From contig CM064681.1 in NCBI GenBank assembly GCA_032717465.1, positions 16,276,204 to 16,340,203 on the forward strand: a stretch of DNA of 64,000 nucleotides, read 5' to 3'. Origin of the DNA: Coenobita brevimanus (Eukaryota > Arthropoda > Malacostraca > Decapoda > Coenobitidae). Made by a program: the position numbers and the translations under genes. Below are positions 56,688 to 64,000 of this stretch, piece by piece. The notes beneath the pieces are model-generated. The model saw only the letters and a program-made list of their open reading frames with translations. It had not been told where the DNA came from and ran no database searches. The stretch's first letter is position 1. Each line of letters opens with the position of its first letter.

Positions 56688-58967
56688 CTAAAGTCTAGAT
56701 AAGCAATCTGCAATAACATTTTCTTTCCCCTTGACATGCTGTATGTCTAATGAATACTCCTGAAGAAGTAGACTCCATCTTGTCAATCTCTGATTTTTAT
56801 CTTTAAACTTATTAAGGAATTTCAGTGGGTTATGATCGGTATAAATGACTATGGGGTCAAAACCAGAACACAAATAAAATGAAAAATGCTGTAAACCCAA
56901 AATCAAGGCCAAAAGCTCTTTCTCAATAGTTGAGTAGTTCTTTTGAGGTGGAGTGAACTTCTTACTGTAATAAGATACAGGGTGTTCAATACCCTGATCA
57001 TCCTCTTGTAGCAAAACATCCCCAGCTCCCGTATCACTTGAGTCAACAGCCATCTTAAAAGGCTTAGCAAAATTTATAGTACTGAGCACTGGCTGACTTA
57101 ATAGGATAGCTTTAACTTTGTTGAAAGAGGATTCACAGTTATCGGTCCAGACAAATTTAACTCCCTTTTTCAGTAGGTCTGTAAGTGGTGATATAAGAAT
57201 TGAAAAATTAAGAACAAATCTCCTGTAATAACCTACCATTCCCAAAAATCTTTGTAGCTCTTTCCTACTTTTAGGTCTGGGAAGATCACTTATAACCTGA
57301 ACCTTAGCTCCTGGTGGTACAACGTGTCCATCACCAATTACGTACCCAAGGTACTGAACTTTAGCTTGACCAAACTCACACTTTGATAAATTAGCAACAA
57401 GATTAGCTTGAACCAAACGCTCAAGAAATTTACTGACATGGCAGAGGTGATCTTTCCAGTTGTCACTGAAGATTAATACATCATCAATATAAACAACACA
57501 CCCTGCCAAACCCTCTGTTACAACATTCATGAGCTTTTGAAAAGTGGCTGGTGCATTCTTCATACCATATGGCATTACAGAACATGCAAAAGTCTTTCCT
57601 AGTGTTATAAAACATGAGATCTCCCTAGCACGTTCAGTCATAGGTACTTGCCAGTATCCCTTTAACAAATCAAACTTACTTATGTACCTAGCCTTTCCGA
57701 TCTTGTCCATGCAATCTTCCACGCGAGGGAGAGGGTAAGTGTCTGTTTTGGTTATCTGATTAACACGTCTGTAGTCGATGCAAAGCCACTGTGACCCACC
57801 TGGCTTAGGGACTAAAGTGACAGGAGAACTCCACTCGCTCTGACAGGGCTCAATCATCTTGTGGTCCAACAGGTAGCCAAGCTCCTTCTGGATGAGAGGA
57901 ACTTTCACTGGGTTCACACGGTAAGGGGGCACTTTAATTGGCTTTGCGTCTCCAACATCGACATCATGCATCAACACAGTGGTTCTTCCTGGAGTGGCAC
58001 GGAACACTTGCAGGTACTCCTGCAGTAATGCCAAAAACTCCTGCCTTTCCTCGGGAGCTAGATGAGAAAGCTTAGTCTGGAGATCATTCATGATATCAGG
58101 ATTCTTCCCCAAACTATCACTCAGGCTCATGCTGCATGGGAGAACTTCACTTGCAGACTCGGGTGGAACAGCTACATTGCAGACTGGGTTATTTTCGTCC
58201 CGCCTGTGATATAACTTTAGCATGTTGATGTGACAAAGTTGCCTGTCCTTTCTACGATCTGGTGTGGCGATGACATAATTGACATCACTGAGTTTCTTCT
58301 CCACGAAATAAGGACCACTAAACTTGGCTTGAAGAGGTTGCCCATGCACTGGTAGCAGAATCAAAACCTGATCTCCTGGCTGAAAGTGGCGTAACCTGGA
58401 CTTCTTATCATACCAAGTCTTCATCTTCTGAGCAGCTCCTAAATTCTCTCTTGCCAGCTGTAAAGTAGTGGACAGCCGTTCTTTGAACTTCATCACATAC
58501 TCCAGCAGGTTGACGTCATCTTCCTCCAACAGCCAGCATTCCTTGAGTAGCTTAAGGGGTCCTCTTACTTCATGGCCAAACAGTAGTTCAAAGGGTGAGA
58601 AGCCCAGTGATTCATTTGGAGATTCTCTTGCGGCAAATACAACGAATGGAAGACCTTTATCCCACTCTTTCTGATGTTCCAAACAGTATTTCTTGAGCAT
58701 CGATTTGAGTGTTTGATGATATCTCTCCAACGCTTCTTGGGTCTGGGGATGGTAAGCTGAAGACGTGACCTGGGTGATGCCCAACTCTTTCAGAGACTGC
58801 TTGAAAACATTTGACATGAAATTACTTCCCCGGTCTGACTGTACCTCCTTGGGCAGAACAAACTTGGTGAAGAACCCTAGCATTTCCTTAACCACGTTCT
58901 TTGCTGAGATATTTCTAAGTGGAATGGCTTCAGGATAACGAGCAGCCATATCAATCAGGGTCAACAC
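56688..58967 (-). CDS. Integrase core and C-terminus, RT, RNase H
   Basis: 759 residues, in frame with the upstream ORF but separated by one TAA. Residues 1-210 are the rest of integrase: LTLIDMAARYPEAIPL (the core's first Asp lies upstream, before the stop), VQSDRGSNF (Asp) and ALERYHQTLK (Glu), then GDQVLIL and the FSGPYFVEKK module near residue 205. After a linker comes RT: SSPVTLVPKPGGSQ, KFDLLKGYWQVPM (Asp) and catalytic CVVYIDDVLIFS near residue 500, then FLGMVGYYRRF. RNase H follows with MAVDSSDTGAG, STIEKELLAL and IYTDHNPL. The end is VIADCLSRL and a stop. All catalytic residues seen are intact. Confidence 0.93.
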   Translation of the reverse strand: MLTLIDMAARYPEAIPLRNISAKNVVKEMLGFFTKFVLPKEVQSDRGSNFMSNVFKQSLKELGITQVTSSAYHPQTQEALERYHQTLKSMLKKYCLEHQKEWDKGLPFVVFAARESPNESLGFSPFELLFGHEVRGPLKLLKECWLLEEDDVNLLEYVMKFKERLSTTLQLARENLGAAQKMKTWYDKKSRLRHFQPGDQVLILLPVHGQPLQAKFSGPYFVEKKLSDVNYVIATPDRRKDRQLCHINMLKLYHRRDENNPVCNVAVPPESASEVLPCSMSLSDSLGKNPDIMNDLQTKLSHLAPEERQEFLALLQEYLQVFRATPGRTTVLMHDVDVGDAKPIKVPPYRVNPVKVPLIQKELGYLLDHKMIEPCQSEWSSPVTLVPKPGGSQWLCIDYRRVNQITKTDTYPLPRVEDCMDKIGKARYISKFDLLKGYWQVPMTERAREISCFITLGKTFACSVMPYGMKNAPATFQKLMNVVTEGLAGCVVYIDDVLIFSDNWKDHLCHVSKFLERLVQANLVANLSKCEFGQAKVQYLGYVIGDGHVVPPGAKVQVISDLPRPKSRKELQRFLGMVGYYRRFVLNFSILISPLTDLLKKGVKFVWTDNCESSFNKVKAILLSQPVLSTINFAKPFKMAVDSSDTGAGDVLLQEDDQGIEHPVSYYSKKFTPPQKNYSTIEKELLALILGLQHFSFYLCSGFDPIVIYTDHNPLKFLNKFKDKNQRLTRWSLLLQEYSLDIQHVKGKENVIADCLSRL

Positions 58968-61280
58968 TTAAGAAAATCCTGAAGTCTTAGGGAGAGGGCC
59001 CACAATATCCACCAACACACGGGTGAATGGCGCCTCAAAAGGAGGAATGGGAACTAGAGGTGCAACCTTTTTGGTCTGATTACACTTCCCCACAACTTGA
59101 CAGGTGTGACAAGACTTACAATACCAGGAAACATCCCTGAAGATACCTGGCCAGTAGAAGTGTTTCAAAATGCGTGCCACAGTCTTCCTCACTCCAAGGT
59201 GTCCGGCCAAACTGAAATCATGCACCACCCTAATGATATCCTGCCTACAAACACGAGGGATGACAACTTGATGTACAACCTCCCATTCACAGTCGACTGA
59301 TGCTGTTGCGGGTCTCCACTTTCTCATAAGTACTCCTGACTTTATATAATAACAAGTAGAAGCACCAGCTGACTCTTCCTCACTGCAAGCAGAGTTAATT
59401 AGACCTTTCAACTCAGGGTCAGCAACCTGCAACTCAACCAACTCTTGACGAGACAAATTATCAACACTACGGGGTACTGCCTCATCTGGTGAGTGGTCCA
59501 AATTAGCAAGAAAAGTGTCAGCTAGAATAACATCATCATCATCATTATCCTCTAAATCAACAGTAACTTTAGACTTAGCCCTAGTGACAGCACATGCAGA
59601 GAACACATCAGGGACATCACAACCCTGGGTCGCAGCCACTGGCTTACTAGACAACTGAGGACCTGGACACACTTGACTTCCACCAATATCATTTCCAAGT
59701 AAGAAAGTTACACCTGACATTGGAAGTGTCTCAACCAACCTAACCATAACAGAACCATTAACAAAACCAGACTCTAAATTCACTGTGCACAGAGGGAGAG
59801 AGAAGTAGTTATTCCCTACACATTGTAAGATTACAGTTTCATCAGAGAAATTAACATTAGAGCCTAGAACACTGGTCAGCATAAGGGATTGGCAAGCACC
59901 TGTATCACGATATATTTTAACTGATTTCCTGTCATTACTGTCCAGAGGACTGACAAAACCATCAGACAGGAAATTAGCACATGAACTCTTGAGAGTGTCA
60001 CCCAAGTTACTGCTCAAAAGAGGAGCTTCATCATGAGGATTTAATTTACTCCTCAAAGCAGGTTCAGTTAACTCAGTTAAAGAATTCTGGGAACTCTCAA
60101 GAGTGGACACTAGACCAATTGACTGAATATTTAAAGACTCCTTTTTGTTCACATCACGCTGTCTCCTGAAACATTTCTCCGTAGTATGACCAAGCTTACT
60201 ACAATATGTACATTTACTTTTCTGAAATCTAGAGGTGAAGCTGGTATTTACTTCCTGAGAAACATCATCTTTATTCTCTTTCCTGTTACCTGTACTCTGA
60301 GTAGAGGCAACGTACTTACTCTCAGCTTTCCTTTTTTCTTTAGAATATCTCTTGTGAGTGAGAACATATTCATCAGCCAAAACTGCAGCATCAGACAAAT
60401 TATCTATTCTTCTCTCATCAAGATATAGGATTACATCTTTATTAATACACCTTTTGAAGTCCTCCAGCAAAATCATCTGCTTAAATTTATCAAAATCAGA
60501 ATCCACATTCTTAGAATTTAACCACTGCTCTATCAGATCTTCTTTGATTTTTGCATACTCAACATGGGATTGCTTATCTTGCTTGTAAGTTGTCCTAAAT
60601 TTTACTCTATAGGCTTCAGGAACAAGCTCATAGGCCTTAAGAATCAAGCTCTTAACTACATCATAATTATCAGGTTGATCCTGAGGCAAAGATGCATAAG
60701 TTACTTGAGCTTTAGCGGTGAGAACAGTTTGAAGGAGTACTGTCCAATACTTTTTGGGCCAATTAAAACCTTTAGCTACCCTTTCAAACAACTGAAAATA
60801 CTTTGTTAAATCAGATTCATTAAAAGGAGGGACAAGTTTAACATTTTTAGCCACATCAAAATCATCAGAGCTAGATGATCCAGTTCCACCTTGTTTCATG
60901 CGATACTCATGGTCTGCCTGAATCCTAGCAAGTTCAATTTGTGCCTGAGCCTGTGCCTGTGCCTCCTGAATACGAGCTTGAGATTCAGCTTCCTTAGCAT
61001 TTGCCTGAAATTCAGCCTCCTTAGCACGAGCCTCCTGCAGGGCTAGCTGTAACTTAGCTATTTCAATCTGCGTTTGCTCATTTGGAGGAGTTACATTAAA
61101 CAAGCTTTCATTAATCATGTCAACAATTTGATCTTTAGAATGATGAGAGCGAACAACAATTCCCAATTGTTGAGCAACAAGCTTAAGTTCATTCTTTGTT
61201 CTGTTTTCTACATCACACACTGTTTGCACATTTGACATAAAATCTTTGGCTTCATAAAGCGTAGTAATAGTAGACATCAT
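58968..61280 (-). CDS. Gag, protease and integrase N-terminus
   Basis: ATG at 61280 (a second ATG follows directly). The frame is open further upstream but without ATG. Domains: a helical region rich in Ala, Glu and Gln (about residues 80-125, QEARAKEAEFQANAKEAE, likely coiled coil); a Gag core with YFQLFERVAKGFNWPK; zinc knuckle CTYCSKLGHTTEKC near residue 370; protease YRDTGACQSLML near residue 460 and FLLGNDIGG; then integrase zinc-binding VVHDFSLAGHLGVRK...YCKSCHTCQ near residues 690-735 and the start of the core with VLVDIVGPLP. It stops at TAA 58968-58970 inside the core, just before LTLIDMA of the next frame. The stop is at an unusual place and is best read as a point mutation. Confidence 0.92.
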   Translation of the reverse strand: MMSTITTLYEAKDFMSNVQTVCDVENRTKNELKLVAQQLGIVVRSHHSKDQIVDMINESLFNVTPPNEQTQIEIAKLQLALQEARAKEAEFQANAKEAESQARIQEAQAQAQAQIELARIQADHEYRMKQGGTGSSSSDDFDVAKNVKLVPPFNESDLTKYFQLFERVAKGFNWPKKYWTVLLQTVLTAKAQVTYASLPQDQPDNYDVVKSLILKAYELVPEAYRVKFRTTYKQDKQSHVEYAKIKEDLIEQWLNSKNVDSDFDKFKQMILLEDFKRCINKDVILYLDERRIDNLSDAAVLADEYVLTHKRYSKEKRKAESKYVASTQSTGNRKENKDDVSQEVNTSFTSRFQKSKCTYCSKLGHTTEKCFRRQRDVNKKESLNIQSIGLVSTLESSQNSLTELTEPALRSKLNPHDEAPLLSSNLGDTLKSSCANFLSDGFVSPLDSNDRKSVKIYRDTGACQSLMLTSVLGSNVNFSDETVILQCVGNNYFSLPLCTVNLESGFVNGSVMVRLVETLPMSGVTFLLGNDIGGSQVCPGPQLSSKPVAATQGCDVPDVFSACAVTRAKSKVTVDLEDNDDDDVILADTFLANLDHSPDEAVPRSVDNLSRQELVELQVADPELKGLINSACSEEESAGASTCYYIKSGVLMRKWRPATASVDCEWEVVHQVVIPRVCRQDIIRVVHDFSLAGHLGVRKTVARILKHFYWPGIFRDVSWYCKSCHTCQVVGKCNQTKKVAPLVPIPPFEAPFTRVLVDIVGPLPKTSGFS

Positions 61281-61334
61281 GAATAAATCACAGTCACAAA
61301 ATATCAAGCAATATCCTTATGATAATATCCTGAA

Positions 61335-61361
61335 TATCCTGATGAGAGGTCGCCAAATTTA
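61335..61361 (-). other. Primer-binding-site region
   Basis: Minus strand after the 5' LTR: TAAATT, then TGGCGACCTCTCATC. TGGCGACC matches the 3' end complement of tRNA-Arg as used by some Ty3-type elements (from memory). The six-base gap to the LTR is a little long. Confidence 0.55.
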
Positions 61362-62115
61362 TGTTACGGAACAGAGAAAACTGTCCCGCAAAGTTCAGGT
61401 TCAAAACAAAAGAGTTAGGTAAAATTACAAGTTAAAGTTTAATGCTCAAACTAACAACTAAACATTCAGGACTCATAAGGATAATGTAATGGCAAAAAAC
61501 AGGTTAAATATATGGTTAACTGCAATAGCCTTTATTAACACGAAATTAGCAAGTGCAAATTTATCTAAGTCAGCCCTGATAAAATGAGAAAACCGGATAA
61601 TGCTCAGTGAATGCAAGATATATTATTACAGATACAAAATATTATTAATAATGACTAACATAAAAAACTCTACATCAGTCACAAAAACCTCACCAGGCCC
61701 ATGTACCAACACCTTATGCTATACAGCACAAGAAAAAAATGTAATAACACTTATATTCAAATTACACAGCTGCTAGATGGCTGGAGACTTCCTGAGCACT
61801 CATAAAAATAACAACTGTACAGGGGAGGACAGAGATGTGAGCAAAATGAGGAGTAAATCTAAGTGGCAATTAATGTAGAGACTGAGCTCATTATATAGGG
61901 GCCGGCAGAGCTTGATACAACTTGTAAGAAGGACGCGCAAATGAAGTCATAGGGGACAAAGAGTTGACAATCCTGCTCTGAACAATAGAAAGAACGACTT
62001 ACTCTACTATAAGGGTAGAAGGGGGGAGTGAGGTAGAAGATGCTCGTGATCAAACATGCAGCATACTGTACGTTAGAATTACACAAAGGATGATGAAGTC
62101 ATAGGCTATGTAACA
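61362..62115 (-). repeat. 5' LTR of the Gmr1-like element
   Basis: 754 bases with the same ends as 55873-56626. Begins (minus strand) TGTTACATAGCC at 62115. Confidence 0.93.
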
Positions 62116-62124
62116 GTGTAAATA

Positions 62125-63012
62125 CAGTAATCCCTTTACTTTCCAGACGCCCACTTTCCGGACTCCCCACTTACTGGACATTGTGGGTCTGGACCTCGGA
62201 ACCCAAAAAAGGTCAAAAAAAGCAAAAATTCCCTCATAATTCGAATTCCCTCCCCCCCCCCGTAATTTGAAATTGCCACATGGCACCACACAGCACCAAA
62301 CAGCTGTTTACACCACGGCCCCTTCATCCCTTCCTTCCTCCCTCTTCCCCCCTCCCCAGTCACGGTTGCCATTTGGTATTTTTCATTGCCAAATGTGGGC
62401 CAATTTGGTACTGAAAAGTTCGTTTGGTGATGAATCAGCATGATTGATTACCAAACAGATATTTCACATGTATGAAAATATAGAGAATGGAGACGGTGGA
62501 CTGTCTGCTTTCTTTGATTAATATGCTAGCATACATAGCGCAAAAATAAACATGCTGCTGATTATAAGAACAGTGATTATTTCTATTTGTACATGTAATT
62601 AGTGAAGAATAAATGCTTACTTTATGAATTTGGTATTGAAAAGCTAAATTTGGTAATGAAATTTGAGGAGTTTGGTAATGTGGCCGAGTTCAGATCTGGC
62701 AACCCTGTCCCCAGTTACTGCCTAACCTTCGTTCAGGGAAGACGTCCATCATAATGGATGCCGCACGTGCTCGTTTTTTATGAATAAACAGTGAATAAAC
62801 TGCAATACCTCATCACTAGACCACATGGGAATTTACTGTGTTTTGCAGTGTTAAGTAATTAGAATTTAGAGCACAGAGGATTAAGTGTGGAGTGAGTGTG
62901 GAGTCAAAGTGGCAGTTGAAACTGGTATGGTTCAATTAAGAAGAATGTGCAGTGTTAAACAATTATAACTCACAATGCAAAGAATTAAGTGTGGCACAAC
63001 ACTGGATTACTG
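62125..63012. mobile_element. pogo/Tigger-like non-autonomous repeat
   Basis: CAGTAATCC at 62125-62133 and its complement GGATTACTG at 63004-63012, each flanked by TA as in Tc1/mariner-type insertions. The left end continues CTTTACTTTCCAGACGCCC and CCGGACTCC, a style seen in Tigger-like ends. No transposase is recognisable in its 888 bases; a poly-C tract lies at 62248-62258. The match between the two ends is only 9 bases, so the pairing is tentative. Confidence 0.5.
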
Positions 63013-63207
63013 TACGTGCTTCAAGAACATTTTCACAACTACAAGAGCCTTAGAGAGTTAGAGGAGGCGGCCACAGACGTGCTGTAAGTACAGTACCCTG
63101 TACACTGCTAGGCCTAAGTATTTTCCATACTCACTTCTAATTCCTCACTCTGTGGTTCCTTTTCATTTTTTTCTTGCTTTATGTCCATTATTGGTGTGAA
63201 TAGGGTC
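63013..63207. other. No gene recognised
   Basis: Short spacer between the Tigger-like repeat and piggyBac derivative C. Confidence 0.4.
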
Positions 63208-63972
63208 TTAACCTGCCCCGTCCCGTCGATGTATGGGTACGTTCCAACGATTTTTATTTGCCAGTCCCGGTGACGTACCGGTACATTGTGCAATTGCAAG
63301 GTCCCTAATTTGCACAAGTTTCAAATTTCGCGTGGGATTTTTTGTATGTATACACGGGACACCTTCCTTTATTCCTCTACAAGATGCCAAGCAGGGACAA
63401 TGCCTTACACCGCATAACCTCCCCCCTACCCCCCTCATGCCATTGTCTCGGCAATTCACCTCTTGCCAGTGACCTGGCCAATAAAGACATTCAGGGCCAG
63501 AGTGATTCCCCAATCGATGACAATGTGAAGGACAAGGTTTACATAACATTAGAGGAAGAAACAGTCAGAAATGATGATCAGGTAATGTGGGAAAAAAAGG
63601 TCATGAATGGTGATTAGTTAGTGAGTGAAACAATGCTTATAATGCCTATATTACTGCTTGAAAAGCAATATACTCTCATACTACATATAAATTCATACCA
63701 AGTAATAAATAAATACCGTTTATGAGTGGATAAAATAGTTACCCTCCCATAGTACTCGTTTTCTTTGGTGCCAGCATGTTAGAAAACCCAGTCAGGTAAG
63801 GAGGAACTTCTACCTGGACTGAGTATTTTAAACCACAGGTGAGCGATTTGTCTATGAATTTTCGATGTTTCTCACCAAAAGCGGAGGTTTTAGCCAAAAA
63901 AAAAAAAATCGAAAATACCTCGGGACTGGGGGATGTCGTAGGTGCGGAAAACCTCGGGACGTGAAGGGTTAA
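63208..63972 (+). mobile_element. Short piggyBac derivative C
   Basis: TTAA at 63208-63211 and 63969-63972; left end TTAACCTGCCCCGTCCCGTC, right end reverse-complemented TTAACCCTTCACGTCCCG. Length is 765. The plus strand has the transposase start MPSRDNALH at 63384, then ASDLANKDIQGQ-like sequence, SDSPIDDNVKDKVYI and LEEETVRNDDQ at about 63580, followed by GTAATG. It is the clearest copy of the retained N-terminal coding segment. It is oriented opposite to derivatives A and B. Confidence 0.9.
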
Positions 63973-64000
63973 ATAGTTTTAAATAAATGCTATGCATGTC
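63973..64000. other. Window end, no feature
   Basis: AT-rich flank of piggyBac derivative C. Confidence 0.4.

Larger units (their letters stand above)
55873..62115 (-). mobile_element. Gmr1-like Ty3 element (integrase before RT)
   Basis: Two 754-base LTRs (55873-56626 and 61362-62115) flank 4735 bases. The ends are TGTTAC/GTAACA inverted repeats. Flanks are GTAT (55869-55872) and GTGT (62116-62119), a possible 4-base target duplication with one change. Pol order on the minus strand is protease, integrase, RT, RNase H. This is the arrangement described for Gmr1-type elements and for copia, while the RT is Ty3-like. The primer-site region is 61361-61335 and a polypurine tract is at 56627-56636. 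One stop codon interrupts the gag-pol frame. Confidence 0.92.

Noticed and set aside
58968..58970. Natural boundary between two separate genes of the Gmr1-like element
   Set aside because: The stop is inside the integrase catalytic core and the frame continues without shift, so it is a lesion rather than a gene border.

Overview
The window is an animal nuclear segment made almost entirely of mobile-element sequence. I recognise no host gene, no functional RNA gene and no bacterial signature. The repeat mix is AT-rich, dense in (TA)n, (GA)n, (TG)n and (GATA)n, and carries several degraded LINE clades, tRNA-derived SINEs, a Penelope-like element, piggyBac elements and large Ty3-type LTR elements. 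It looks like an arthropod and, from memory of similar repeats, most like a decapod crustacean. That taxon call is inference.

Layout. 1-394: LINE 3' end. 2.2-3.2 kb: GC-rich block, LINE scrap and trinucleotide repeats. 3.8-4.6 kb: a 120-bp/312-bp tandem repeat. 6.0-6.8 kb: CR1-like scrap. 6.8-12.4 kb: one Jockey-like LINE (minus strand) split by a second LINE at about 8.0-10.3 kb. 13.7 and 15.5 kb: two copies of one SINE, the second sitting inside a reverse-transcriptase catalytic region. 16.9-18.4 kb: a tandem duplication containing another LINE scrap. 19.06-24.79 kb: an LTR element on the minus strand with 2.1-kb LTRs, a gutted 1.5-kb interior and a TTCC target-site duplication. 24.8-27.6 kb: nothing recognised. 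27.6-34.3 kb: SINEs and a Penelope-like element cut in two by a 3.78-kb piggyBac element.

34.3-55.9 kb is one CR1-like LINE (minus strand) broken by three insertions: two about 775-bp piggyBac derivatives (34391-35162 and 54954-55733) and an 18.5-kb tandem Ty3-type array (35550-54032). The array is LTR-interior-LTR-interior-LTR. Its middle LTR looks chimeric, as expected from unequal crossover between LTRs, and it carries a later 5'-truncated LINE. 55.87-62.12 kb: a second, unrelated Ty3-type element on the minus strand with 754-bp LTRs, one in-frame stop, and integrase placed before reverse transcriptase (Gmr1-like order). 62.1-63.0 kb: a pogo/Tigger-like repeat. 63.2-63.97 kb: a third short piggyBac derivative.

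Functionally these are replication or transposition modules of selfish elements. Nearly all carry stops, frameshifts or truncations. The main value of the window is the nested-insertion record plus unusual LTR architecture: a repeated bulged-A hairpin series, a duplicated TATA module, and primer-site-like repeats at the LTR end.
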